Below are positions 8,954 to 17,860 of a stretch of DNA of 60,360 nucleotides, piece by piece (position 1 is the stretch's first letter; every line of letters starts with the position of its first letter). The stretch lies in contig JAIOYI010000014.1 of the NCBI GenBank assembly GCA_021741205.1, forward strand, positions 1-60,360, in the 5' to 3' direction. Source of the stretch: Emcibacter sp. (GTDB taxonomy: Bacteria; Pseudomonadota; Alphaproteobacteria; Sphingomonadales; Emcibacteraceae). The translations under genes and the position numbers were made by a program. The notes beneath the pieces were generated by a model. The model did no database searches. It had not been told where the DNA came from and saw only the letters and a program-made list of their open reading frames with translations.

Positions 8954-10336
8954 TTAACGCTTAATGTTGTTTAGTTCATTCAGCATTTCATCGGCTGTTG
9001 TAATAATTTTGGTGCTGGCAGAAAATGCCCTTTGGATGGTAATCAAACTTGTAAATTCACCCGCAAGGTCAACGGTGGAGGCTTCTAGCGTTTGTGGTGC
9101 TACAAAACCAGCGCCACCGATTCCGGCAAATTTAAGGTTTAAGCTACCCGATTGATCAGATACCGTATAGGAATTTCCTTGCCGTCTGGTTAAACCATCA
9201 GGGTTTTGGAAAGTGGTTAGCGGTAGCTGGAAAACCTTTTTGGCGAGTCCATTACTGAAAAGTGCACTTACAAGACCCTCTTTATCAACAGATACGCCGA
9301 CCACATTCCCGAATGTTGCCCCGTTGGTTGATGATGAAATAAGCGTAGAGGCACCGGCAAATTGGGTTAATCCATCACTCAGACCATCAGAGCCAAAATC
9401 ATTGGTAATGGTGCTTGCACTGGCACCACCCGTCCAATTAACCGTCAAGGGTGCAAGTAAGGAAGCGGATGTGCCTGCTGCATTAAGGGTGCCGTCACCG
9501 TTAAAGGCCACTTGTCCGCTGGCGATTTGTCCCGTTCCCACAAGACCCGATGTGACTTCGCTTGGTGGGTCAACAAACATTTCCACATTCCACAGATTGT
9601 CTGTTTGTCTGAGGGCAGAGAAGATTATAGTATGGACACCACCCAAAGCATCAAAGACCTGAATATTGGTTTGGAAGTCTGATTTAACACCATTTACGGG
9701 GGGAATAATGCCATTGGCTACATCCGCCGCATAACCTGCCATGGAGTCTGCGACTGTGGCTGGATTATAGGTTGCCCCTATAATAGCGGCATTGAGCGGC
9801 TGTGATGATTGCAGGTTGGCCCGAAGGGCTAAGGTTGTGGTGGCTTCTGCTGTACTGGTCAGGTTGGACACGTTGATCGGTTGAAGTTCCGTCATGGTGA
9901 GGTTGCTTGGAGGATTGCCATTTGTATCAAGGGGAACACCCATGAGAAACAATCCCGCCGTATTTTTCAAAAACCCATCCGCATTTGGGGTAAATGATCC
10001 CGCACGTGTAAAGCTGATTTCTGTGTTGGCATTGACGGGTTCGCCACGGGTTGCAACCACAAAAAATCCTGCCCCATCAATACTAAGATCAGTTGCGGAT
10101 GTTGAGGATTGTAAAAGACCTTGTCTGCTGATCAGGCTTTGTGGTAAGGCCTGAACGCCGCCGGGTGAATATGTAGCAGACGAGCTTGATTCCGTTACCA
10201 ACGTGGAAAAACTTGCCCGCGTTTCTTTATAACCAACTGTATTGAGGTTGGCGATGTTATCTGAAATCATGCCCAGTGCGGAACTGAAGGCTCCCAGTCC
10301 GGATACGCCGGACGCTAGTGATGCAAAAAGACTCAT
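8954..10336 (-). CDS. flgE: FlgE, flagellar hook protein
   Basis: 460 residues. The N-terminus MSLFASLASGVSGLGAF with SDNIANLNTVGYKE is the rod/hook-family signature, and the C-terminus VDLAGEFTSLITIQRAFSAS ending in DEMLNELNNIKR is the matching heptad region that packs in the hook core. Between them lies a T, S, G, A-rich surface domain. FlgE polymerises to the hook outside the cell after export through the FlhA gate. AAAGGAGT precedes the ATG. It follows flgD by about 77 bases, which include no recognisable promoter, so it likely belongs to the fliK-flgD-flgE unit. Confidence 0.93.
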   Translation of the reverse strand: MSLFASLASGVSGLGAFSSALGMISDNIANLNTVGYKETRASFSTLVTESSSSATYSPGGVQALPQSLISRQGLLQSSTSATDLSIDGAGFFVVATRGEPVNANTEISFTRAGSFTPNADGFLKNTAGLFLMGVPLDTNGNPPSNLTMTELQPINVSNLTSTAEATTTLALRANLQSSQPLNAAIIGATYNPATVADSMAGYAADVANGIIPPVNGVKSDFQTNIQVFDALGGVHTIIFSALRQTDNLWNVEMFVDPPSEVTSGLVGTGQIASGQVAFNGDGTLNAAGTSASLLAPLTVNWTGGASASTITNDFGSDGLSDGLTQFAGASTLISSSTNGATFGNVVGVSVDKEGLVSALFSNGLAKKVFQLPLTTFQNPDGLTRRQGNSYTVSDQSGSLNLKFAGIGGAGFVAPQTLEASTVDLAGEFTSLITIQRAFSASTKIITTADEMLNELNNIKR

Positions 10337-10413
10337 GTCATACTCCTTTGGTTTTTGCCGCTATCATTGATACCGGTGCGTTGAATTAAGTTATTAAGCG
10401 CGATTTACACGAC

Positions 10414-11076
10414 TTAACTGATGACTTCTGCACCAGGTATATATTTAACGGCCTGTATACCGTTGGTTGGGGTTAATATCCCATTGACGGATAAATGAAC
10501 TTCCCCATTGAGAGCTTCGATTGTTTCCACTTTTCCTTTGGAATAAATACCGACCTGTACGTCCGACCCGTTGGATGTTTTTGCGGAAATCGTTAATTGA
10601 TAAATACCGTCTGGCGTATTTGCGGGTGCATCCCAAGTAAATTCATGGAGGCCAGCCTTATTTTCACCCGTACCCTCATATAAAATTTTGCCCGAACTAT
10701 CCTTGACGGTAAGTTTTGTTTCTTCTGCATTGGTTTGAAGACCATATTCCCATTTTGCAACACCGCTACGCAGACCTGCCCGATCGGTTTCGATGGTTAC
10801 TTCCGTTCCCAAATAACCAACCGCATTGGACATTTCGGCATTTTTGGTCTGATTAATAAGATTTTCAAGATTTTTATTGGTGGCAATGGATTGTTCCACT
10901 TGTGTGAATGAAACAAGCTGATTGGTGAACTCACTCGAATCCATAGGATCCAAAGGGTCTTGAAATTGCAATTGCGTTGTCAGCAATGATAGAAACTGAT
11001 CAAAATCATCGGCAAGCTTCGTTTGGCTTTTGCTTGCGGCACTTTGGGCACCTGAGGCTGCTGCATTAATTTCCAT
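10414..11076 (-). CDS. flgD: FlgD, hook assembly scaffold
   Basis: 220 residues. The N-terminal FlgD signature is clear: DDFDQFLSLLTTQLQFQDPL followed by MDSSEFTNQLVSFTQVEQS. A beta-rich FlgD Tudor/Ig-like part spans roughly 80-190, with EFTWDAPANTPDGIYQLTI. FlgD caps the growing hook and is later discarded. It sits 36 bases after fliK and upstream of flgE, the usual order. Confidence 0.92.
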   Translation of the reverse strand: MEINAAASGAQSAASKSQTKLADDFDQFLSLLTTQLQFQDPLDPMDSSEFTNQLVSFTQVEQSIATNKNLENLINQTKNAEMSNAVGYLGTEVTIETDRAGLRSGVAKWEYGLQTNAEETKLTVKDSSGKILYEGTGENKAGLHEFTWDAPANTPDGIYQLTISAKTSNGSDVQVGIYSKGKVETIEALNGEVHLSVNGILTPTNGIQAVKYIPGAEVIS

Positions 11077-11112
11077 CGTTATAGGTCCTTGTTCGTTTCG
11101 TCATGTTTAAGT

Positions 11113-13005
11113 CTAGATATTGATATCCAGAGCATTGTTAGAATAGGTCATCTTCATCTGTTGTTGGGCGATGATGTTATTATGGGGCGATGAAAAGGCA
11201 TCATCATTTTCCCCGTCTTGTTTTGTGGTCTTTGAAAAATCAGTTTGTTCTTGCTGTTGTTGCTGTTTCTTTAAAGAAAAATTCAAATCATTTCCCCCTG
11301 TATTAAAGCCCGCATTTTCAAGGGTTTTTTCTAAGGCTCCTTGGTCCTTTTGCAGAAGATGTAAAGTGCGTTCATTATCAACCGTGACCGTTGTGATGAT
11401 CTTGCCATCGGCATGAAAATGCATCTTTATATCAACCTGCCCAAGTTCGGCGGGTTTTAAGCTAATTTTAAAACTTTCCTGACCGTCACTGGCTTGTTTG
11501 GTTATGGCCATATTGATTTGTTTCATAATTACCTGAGGATTTATATGAGACAAATTTGCGGATGTCTGTGTGTTTAGGATTGTATTATTTTGTTGACCAA
11601 CCTCTTGAATAGAAAGAAGACTACTGTGCAGAGGCATAGTATTATTATTCCCTTTTGCAGCCATAATTTGACCGAATTCAGTCAAAAAGGATGTCTTTGG
11701 GGCAACAAAATTAGCGTTTGCCGCTTGGCCTGTTTTGTCTTGTGGATTTGCACTCGCCTTATTCTCATCCGGTGAACTCTGCGCAGTGGCTTTGTGAGTA
11801 CTAGAATCACCAGATGTTGCAGCGGCTTTACCGTTGTCATTTGCGGTTACATTAATGTCTTTTGCTAAGATGTTTTTATTATTTTCGCCGTCCTGATTGG
11901 TTTGTGCATCTTTCAGACGCTCTGGTGTTTGAACCGCTGCTGCCGTGCTTTGTTGTTCGGCCGCTATGATTTTTGGCTCTTTTGCGGGTGAGGCATTAAC
12001 TTCTTGCACAACCTCATCATGAGGAAGCGATATTTTATTACGTTCTAAAACTTCAGACGGATTTTCTTGATCTGGATTGGTTTCATTCAGATTTATTTTA
12101 TCATGGGTTTGATTGTTTTTTGCGCCTGTTGCCGTTGGTAATTCCAATTCCTCTGATGGGGCATCGGGGGAAGTTTTTGGTGATGGTCCAGTTGGTGATT
12201 GCCCAGTGTCTTTATTATCCGCAATAAATTTATCGGATTTAACAACAATCTGCTCTTCTTCTTGAGATAGCTTGTCCCCAGTATTCTCAGATGCCGTATT
12301 TTGTACTGATAATATTTGATTTGATTCTTTTTCTGTTGGGAAGGAATTATTCTGTTGTCCTTTTGTGTCTATTTGCGGCGTCGTATTCTGAGGTTTTTGA
12401 GTATCTGCATGGGAACTATCTTTATTTTTCAAAAGATTGGTTGCAACAGTGGGGGTCATAACCTCATCGGTATGATCATTTTTAATATCTTGTTTTATAT
12501 TTTGCACACCATCATTTGTCTTTGTTTCAGTCTTTGCAAGAGATAGAAGAGGTGAGATTTCATCCTCATCTGGAATCTTATTTCCTTCTGGAATCTTATT
12601 TCCTTCTGGAATTTGACTTTCTTCTGGAATTTGACTTTCTGACAATGCCACAGATTGTATCAATTCGGGGCTATTGCCTGCTGTTGTTTTTTTGACTATT
12701 TCCGAAGCCGTAAATTCTGGGGTCTGTGTTGCTATTGTCATCGGATCGATGGTTTTTTGATCTTCGGTTCCCTTTAAGGCATCCTTTTTTGGTTCGTTTT
12801 TTGTTGTCTGCTGAGAAGGTGAGGTTGTTTCTTTGGTGAGAACATCTTTAAAACTATTGCCAGTGGTAACGTTATTATCGGTATTTTGTGCGGCAATAGT
12901 GTTACTTTCTTTAGCCTTTGACTTGTTAATAGACGCACCAATCCCATTACCACCTGATGAAGCGGTAGATATATTGGAAAAAAGTTGGTCGCTACTATTG
13001 GTCAT
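11113..13005 (-). CDS. fliK: FliK, hook-length control protein
   Basis: About 630 residues. The long N-terminal part is disordered and rich in N, Q, T, K and S. The C-terminal hook-length-control domain (roughly the last 130 residues before the tail) has SLKPAELGQVDIKMHF and NERTLHLLQKDQGALEKTL, and a Gln-run follows. FliK measures hook length and switches export specificity through FlhB. I chose the ATG at 13005 because AAGGAA sits six bases upstream and because a sigma-54 promoter at 13046-13063 would lie inside any longer version; an ATG at 13017 is the alternative. An 18-base tandem repeat encodes four copies of a hexapeptide near 12569-12640. Confidence 0.85.
   Translation of the reverse strand: MTNSSDQLFSNISTASSGGNGIGASINKSKAKESNTIAAQNTDNNVTTGNSFKDVLTKETTSPSQQTTKNEPKKDALKGTEDQKTIDPMTIATQTPEFTASEIVKKTTAGNSPELIQSVALSESQIPEESQIPEGNKIPEGNKIPDEDEISPLLSLAKTETKTNDGVQNIKQDIKNDHTDEVMTPTVATNLLKNKDSSHADTQKPQNTTPQIDTKGQQNNSFPTEKESNQILSVQNTASENTGDKLSQEEEQIVVKSDKFIADNKDTGQSPTGPSPKTSPDAPSEELELPTATGAKNNQTHDKINLNETNPDQENPSEVLERNKISLPHDEVVQEVNASPAKEPKIIAAEQQSTAAAVQTPERLKDAQTNQDGENNKNILAKDINVTANDNGKAAATSGDSSTHKATAQSSPDENKASANPQDKTGQAANANFVAPKTSFLTEFGQIMAAKGNNNTMPLHSSLLSIQEVGQQNNTILNTQTSANLSHINPQVIMKQINMAITKQASDGQESFKISLKPAELGQVDIKMHFHADGKIITTVTVDNERTLHLLQKDQGALEKTLENAGFNTGGNDLNFSLKKQQQQQEQTDFSKTTKQDGENDDAFSSPHNNIIAQQQMKMTYSNNALDINI
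12569..12640. repeat. Four tandem 18-base repeats inside fliK
   Basis: Two copies of TCTGGAATCTTATTTCCT are followed by two copies of TCTGGAATTTGACTTTCT. They keep the frame and encode the peptide units GNKIPE and ESQIPE in the disordered part of FliK. Such a repeat can change copy number without breaking the gene. Confidence 0.9.
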
Positions 13006-13045
13006 ATTTTCCTTCATCGCATTACATAGAAATTCATCATTCTCT

Positions 13046-13063
13046 AAGCAATTAACAGGCCAA
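13046..13063 (-). promoter_or_regulatory. Sigma-54 promoter of fliK-flgD-flgE
   Basis: On the - strand the site reads TTGGCCTGTTAATTGCTT: GG of the -24 element and GC of the -12 element are ten bases apart, as required for sigma-54. Transcription would begin near 13036, about 30 bases before the chosen fliK ATG. Confidence 0.65.
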
Positions 13064-13147
13064 TTTTTTAACATATTGAAAAATATGAATAAAATATTTT
13101 AATTTTCATAAACTCTGACAAATTGGGTAATTATTTCCTTACTTTTT

Positions 13148-13164
13148 AGGGCAATTTTTGCTTA
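13148..13164. promoter_or_regulatory. Candidate FlbD site between the fliK and flgK promoters
   Basis: AGGGCAATTTTTGCTTA contains the same 12-base core GGCAATTTTTGC as the perfect palindrome upstream of fliF. It lies about 40 bases upstream of the flgK sigma-54 element and about 90 bases upstream of the fliK one, suitable for an enhancer serving both. Confidence 0.5.
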
Positions 13165-13198
13165 TGGGCAGAATTGGGGTGCGGGGTTGTTTTTTAAA

Positions 13199-13216
13199 TT
13201 GGCCTCGACCTTGCAT
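13199..13216 (+). promoter_or_regulatory. Sigma-54 promoter of flgK-flgL
   Basis: TTGGCCTCGACCTTGCAT has GG and GC ten bases apart and a canonical TTGCA -12 element. Transcription would begin near 13226, which gives flgK an unusually long leader of about 240 bases. Confidence 0.65.
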
Positions 13217-13363
13217 ATATTATTACAGTAGATGAGTTCTGGCACAGTACCGCTCTCTGTAGACTGTATGGAATTTAAATTATTAATATTTATATTCAAT
13301 ATGTTAACAGGATAGTCAAATGATCAGATTGGACATGGCGAAATTATTTGTATGGGGACATAG

Positions 13364-13396
13364 AGGGAAAATTTTCCCTTTTGGGCAAGCCTTGCC
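13364..13396. promoter_or_regulatory. Two palindromes in the flgK leader
   Basis: AGGGAAAATTTTCCCT (13364-13379) is a 16-base perfect palindrome; GGCAAGCCTTGCC (13384-13396) follows at once and fits the GGCA-N5-TGCC pattern seen at the other flagellar sites. They could be protein-binding sites downstream of the promoter or RNA hairpins. The remainder of 13075-13467 holds only the two sigma-54 promoters and the site between them. Confidence 0.4.
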
Positions 13397-13467
13397 TATC
13401 CAGATATATCCAAAAGTGAGTTTATCTTGTGCTACAGGAAATGTTTTAGGCCGCAGAAAGGAAGATT

Positions 13468-15582
13468 ATGTCGATTAATTCCATTATTAATAATTCTCTC
13501 ACGGGGCTTTTTACCAATCAATCCGCTCTTCGGACTATTTCCAGCAATATTGCCAATATCAATACGCCGGGCTATGCAAGACAAGTTGTTCAGCAGGAGT
13601 CCATTGTTAATGGCGGCGAAGTCGGCGGTGTTAAGATTTCTGGCGTTTTAAGAATTGTGGATAAATTTCTGGTTAAGTCTGTCTATAATGCCAATGCGGA
13701 TACGGCTCAATATAATATTGAGAATGCATTTCACAGTCGCATTCAGTCTTTGCTTGGCCGTCCTGATCAGAATAATTCTTTGTCAGGTAGAATAGATGGC
13801 GTTTTTAATGCCATATCAGAAATGGCCCTCAATCCATTATCAACAATACTTAAAGAGGGGACAATATCAAAGATTAATCAGTTTGGGGAAGAAATTGGTA
13901 CACTTGTTGATCAAATTCAAAATATGCGTATGGATGCCAGTAACCAGATTGCAGAAAAAGTGGAGCGGATTAATACCCTAACCAAACAGATTGAAGGGCT
14001 AAATCCTCTTATTACTAAAGAGACGCTGACAAATGGCGAGCCAGGTGCGCTCATCGAAAAAAGAGCGCAGGCTCTTACAGAGTTATCAAGTATCATTGAT
14101 ATGAATATTGTTGATACGGGAAATAATGGTATTCAAATTGCCACAAAGTCAGGAATAACCTTGCTAGGGGCGAGCCGAAGTGTCCTGCAATATTCACCTC
14201 CAGGCGTGGTGAGTTCATCAACACCATTTTCTTCAATCACGGTTCATCAGACCGACAGTATTTCTGGCGCTCTGCGCCCCAGTAACCTCCGTCTTGATAG
14301 TGGCTTAAGTTCTGGTGAATTAAAAGGGCTTCTGACCTTAAGAGATCAGGATCTTCCTGAAATTGCCATGCAACTGGGAAGCTTGGCAGCGGGTTTTGCG
14401 GATGCTTTGAACGAAATTCATAATTTGAATACGGCAGTACCTGCACCCAATAGCTTGACGGGAATCAACACGGGACTTTCAGTTTCAGATAGTCATCATT
14501 TTACCGGTGAGGCGGTATTTGCGGTCACGGATGCTAACGGCGATCTTGTTTCAAAGGTGAATATTGATTTTGGCGCCATAGGACCAACCATAGGCGATGT
14601 GATTACGGCTGTTAATGCAGGCTTAAATCCCATTAACGGAACTTTGAATTTGTTCAATGGGGTATTAAATTTTTCCGCAACTACGGGAACTCATGGGGTT
14701 TCGATTTCGCAGGTTTCGGGTAATGAAAGTAGTCGGGGAGGGCGAGGATTTTCGCATTTCTTTGGCATGAATAATTTAGTTGAAGCAAAAGTACCTTCTC
14801 ATTTTGATACGGGTGTTGCGGCAGCAGATGCTCATGGCTTTGCGCTGGGTGGATTGATGCAGCTTGAGGTTAATGATATCAATGGTGAGACACTTGCCTC
14901 TTATGGTTTGACAATTGGGGGAGCATCTTTTGGTGATATTCTCAATGATTTAAATGCAAGTTCTCTGGGCTTATTCGTCACCTTTTCATTTTCCTCAACG
15001 GGAGAGTTAATAGCAACACCAACGGGAGCCGCAGGCGGTACCGTAAAATTACATGTGAAAGCTGACAGTACGTCACGTGGTGCAACGAATATTTCATTGT
15101 CTTCCTTCTTTGGTATTGGAGAGACCTATAAAATGGATGCGGCCACGGACCTCAAGGTTCGTAAGGTTATCAATGATAACGCCAATAATTTAGCCTTGGC
15201 TCAATTTGATCAGACGGCAATTGTGGGTGGAAATGCATTGAGTGTTGGTGATCAGACGGGGGCTTTGGCTCTACAAGGATTGGCGTCTCAGATTCATAAA
15301 TTTTCCAAAGCAGGTGATTTGGGTGAAGTATCGGTAACCTTGGCACAATATAGTGCAAATTTACTGGCGAATCTTGGATTACGGTCAGCTCTTGCAAAAA
15401 GCAATATGGAAGATAGTCAAGCCCTAAGCGAAGAATTAAACAGAAAGTCTACGGATATTTCAGGGGTCAATCTTGATGAAGAGCTCGGCAATATGGTGAT
15501 ATTCCAGAATGCTTATTCGGCCTCGGCAAGGTTGCTCAATACAGCAAAAGAAATGTTTGATGATATTTTGCAGATTTTATAA
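13468..15582 (+). CDS. flgK: FlgK, hook-filament junction protein 1
   Basis: 704 residues, longer than enteric FlgK (~550), with the extra length in the variable central domains. The N-terminal flagellin-type signature is SLTGLFTNQSALRTISSNIA with NINTPGYARQ; the C-terminus ends with ISGVNLDEELGNMVIFQNAY and SASARLLNTAKEMFDDILQ. FlgK joins hook to filament. GGAAG precedes the ATG. flgL follows 38 bases later, so the two form one unit under the sigma-54 promoter. Confidence 0.93.
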   Translation: MSINSIINNSLTGLFTNQSALRTISSNIANINTPGYARQVVQQESIVNGGEVGGVKISGVLRIVDKFLVKSVYNANADTAQYNIENAFHSRIQSLLGRPDQNNSLSGRIDGVFNAISEMALNPLSTILKEGTISKINQFGEEIGTLVDQIQNMRMDASNQIAEKVERINTLTKQIEGLNPLITKETLTNGEPGALIEKRAQALTELSSIIDMNIVDTGNNGIQIATKSGITLLGASRSVLQYSPPGVVSSSTPFSSITVHQTDSISGALRPSNLRLDSGLSSGELKGLLTLRDQDLPEIAMQLGSLAAGFADALNEIHNLNTAVPAPNSLTGINTGLSVSDSHHFTGEAVFAVTDANGDLVSKVNIDFGAIGPTIGDVITAVNAGLNPINGTLNLFNGVLNFSATTGTHGVSISQVSGNESSRGGRGFSHFFGMNNLVEAKVPSHFDTGVAAADAHGFALGGLMQLEVNDINGETLASYGLTIGGASFGDILNDLNASSLGLFVTFSFSSTGELIATPTGAAGGTVKLHVKADSTSRGATNISLSSFFGIGETYKMDAATDLKVRKVINDNANNLALAQFDQTAIVGGNALSVGDQTGALALQGLASQIHKFSKAGDLGEVSVTLAQYSANLLANLGLRSALAKSNMEDSQALSEELNRKSTDISGVNLDEELGNMVIFQNAYSASARLLNTAKEMFDDILQIL

Positions 15583-15620
15583 AGCATGATGATGAACAAA
15601 GATAAGAACAGGATAGTAAT

Positions 15621-16544
15621 ATGACACGGGTATCTAGTTTTGGACATCAACAGGTTATGTTGACAAGTCTTTTAAATAATCAATCCAGAGTATTCGACGG
15701 TCAAATTAAGATTACGACGGGTAAAAAAGAGGAAAGCTATAGCGGTCTTGCCAGTGAGGTATCAACCCTGCTTGGGGCGAAAACGGTTTATGGCCAAACG
15801 CAGGGTTATATTCGGTCTGCCAATAGTGTTAATCAATATTTGAACACTAATGATATCCAGCTTAATACCATGATCACCAATGCTGAAAATATCCGTGATA
15901 ATATATTGGATTCTATCGCACAGGAACAAACCTTTGCTTTGAATGAAGTTTTGGAAGAAACTTATACCACAATGGTTAGTGCGCTCAATACCAGTATTGG
16001 CGGCGTTCATGTCTTTAGCGGTGGCCGCTCGGATGTGGAACCTGTTGTTGGTTCGGAAATTGCAGATCTTGTGGCCGCTGTTTCCGTCTCGGATATCTTC
16101 CAAAATGACCAACGTCGTCCTTCGGCCAAAATTGGCCAAAATACGACTATAGAATACGGTCTATTGGCGGATGAGATAGGGCGGGATGTTTTTCAGGTAT
16201 TTAAAGATATTGCGGAATATAATTTAAGCGGACTAGGACCACTTTCTGGAAAATTAAATGCTACACAGATAAATTTTCTCAAAGGAGAACTGACTAATCT
16301 TGATACGGCTATTGATGGCATGAGGGTTTTGATGGCAAGAAACGGCACAAGACAAAATAGCGTGGATAATTTTATCAGTGAACATGAAAATCAGGAAGTT
16401 TTTCTGCAAACTTTTATTTCTGATATTGAGGATGCGGATGTGGCCGAGGCTATCACACGATTGAATAATGATAAGATTGCGCTTGAGGCCTCTTTCAAAA
16501 TTACCAGTGAATTGACTGGCTTATCGTTACTGAATTATATTTAA
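15621..16544 (+). CDS. flgL: FlgL, hook-filament junction protein 3
   Basis: 307 residues with flagellin-like ends: an N-terminal helix including VMLTSLLNNQSRVFDGQIKI and TTGKKEESYSGLASEV, and a C-terminal helix DIEDADVAEAITRLNNDKIA with LEASFKITSELTGLSLLNYI. FlgL forms the second junction layer on which the filament cap and flagellin assemble. No flagellin gene is seen in the window. It follows flgK directly; mnmA begins less than 100 bases after it. Confidence 0.9.
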   Translation: MTRVSSFGHQQVMLTSLLNNQSRVFDGQIKITTGKKEESYSGLASEVSTLLGAKTVYGQTQGYIRSANSVNQYLNTNDIQLNTMITNAENIRDNILDSIAQEQTFALNEVLEETYTTMVSALNTSIGGVHVFSGGRSDVEPVVGSEIADLVAAVSVSDIFQNDQRRPSAKIGQNTTIEYGLLADEIGRDVFQVFKDIAEYNLSGLGPLSGKLNATQINFLKGELTNLDTAIDGMRVLMARNGTRQNSVDNFISEHENQEVFLQTFISDIEDADVAEAITRLNNDKIALEASFKITSELTGLSLLNYI

Positions 16545-16638
16545 GGTGCAAATCTTATCGTAATATCCTTATTCTTTTCTTGAAGTCTTAGGTTATATGC
16601 TATATTCGCCCATCATGACTGAAAAAATAAAAATCAAT

Positions 16639-17772
16639 ATGGTATCATTTAATTCTCTCGGTATCGCAAAGTCGCCCAAAGATACGCGGGTGGTGGTTGC
16701 CATGTCTGGGGGCGTGGATAGCTCTGTTGTGGCGGCCATACTCAAAGACGAAGGCTATGACGTGGTGGGTATTACGTTACAGTTATATGATCATGGTCTT
16801 GCGGTTCAGAAAAAGGGAGCTTGTTGTGCGGGGCAGGATATCCATGATGCAAGACGGGTTGCCGAGGCCATTGCCATTCCTCATTATGTGTTGGACTATG
16901 AAAGCCGATTTAAGGATTCGGTGATGGAGAATTTCGCGGATAGTTATATTCGGGGTGAAACTCCCATTCCCTGCGTGCGCTGTAACCAAGAGGTTAAATT
17001 TAAGGATCTCTTGCAAACTGCCCGTGATCTTGGCGCCGATGTTTTGGCCACGGGTCATTATGTGCAGCATCAGCTTTCAGATGAGGGGCGGGGGAAAATG
17101 TTTCGAGCCGTTGATGATAATCGGGATCAAAGCTATTTTCTTTTTGCCACAACCCAAGAACAGCTGGATTATTTGCGCTTTCCTTTGGGAGGCATGCATA
17201 AGGATGAGGTGAGAAAATTTGCCGAAAAATATGGACTGCAAGTTGCCGATAAGCCCGATAGTCAGGATATTTGCTTTGTGCCGCAAGGAAATTATGCAAG
17301 TGTCATTGAACGCTTGCGGCCTGGGGCATCGGAGGCCGGCGATATTGTGCATATCAATGGCGATATTTTAGGTCAGCACAAAGGGATTATTCATTATACC
17401 ATAGGCCAACGCAAGGGCATTGGTATTGGCGGACGTGATCCGCTTTATGTGATAAAACTTGATCCTGATCTGAGGCATGTGATCGTTGGTCCAAAAGAAG
17501 CCTTGGAAATTTCTGAGCTTGTGATCAGGGAAGTCAATTGGCTCTCTGAGAATGATATTCCTGTTGGAGGACTTGATATTATGGTCAAAGTTAGATCTAC
17601 AAGACCCCCAGTTCCCGCAGTGTTATACCCTGTGAACGAAAAGGGCATGGCTCATATTAAACTTCACAAAGCAGAATATGGCATATCAACTGGTCAGGCG
17701 GCGGTCTTTTATGAAGATGATCGGGTTTTGGGCGGTGGTTGGATAGCTGAGGCTAAAACATGTTTTTCTTAA
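16639..17772 (+). CDS. mnmA: MnmA, tRNA-specific 2-thiouridylase
   Basis: MnmA thiolates uridine 34 of the Lys, Glu and Gln tRNAs, using sulfur relayed from a cysteine desulfurase. The PP-loop [18 protein letters not shown] is near the N-terminus, the first catalytic cysteine is in [15 protein letters not shown] and the second in [13 protein letters not shown]; the C-terminal beta domain has [15 protein letters not shown]. The frame is open further upstream, but the ATG at 16639 ([11 protein letters not shown]) gives the usual alphaproteobacterial N-terminus and about 377 residues. Shine-Dalgarno pairing is weak at every candidate start. It may be read from the flagellar transcript or from its own promoter. 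Confidence 0.93.
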   Translation: MVSFNSLGIAKSPKDTRVVVAMSGGVDSSVVAAILKDEGYDVVGITLQLYDHGLAVQKKGACCAGQDIHDARRVAEAIAIPHYVLDYESRFKDSVMENFADSYIRGETPIPCVRCNQEVKFKDLLQTARDLGADVLATGHYVQHQLSDEGRGKMFRAVDDNRDQSYFLFATTQEQLDYLRFPLGGMHKDEVRKFAEKYGLQVADKPDSQDICFVPQGNYASVIERLRPGASEAGDIVHINGDILGQHKGIIHYTIGQRKGIGIGGRDPLYVIKLDPDLRHVIVGPKEALEISELVIREVNWLSENDIPVGGLDIMVKVRSTRPPVPAVLYPVNEKGMAHIKLHKAEYGISTGQAAVFYEDDRVLGGGWIAEAKTCFS

Positions 17773-17860
17773 AATATTTATAGTATTTACAATTTGTCTA
17801 TAAAATTATATTATTTTCTTCGACTCTATAACTTTAAACATAGATTGAAGGATATTATTG

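Noticed and set aside
13006..13074. Longer N-terminus for FliK (start at 13074)
   Set aside because: The sigma-54 promoter lies inside this extension and the ATG at 13005 has a good ribosome-binding site, so the extension is unlikely to be translated.
13233..13249. TGGCAC-like sequence as another sigma-54 promoter for flgK
   Set aside because: GG and GC are nine rather than ten bases apart and the TTGC element is absent; the site at 13199-13216 fits better.
15170..15397. Open frame antisense to flgK, and many similar frames antisense to other genes
   Set aside because: They are shadows of well-supported genes, without ribosome-binding sites or recognisable domains.
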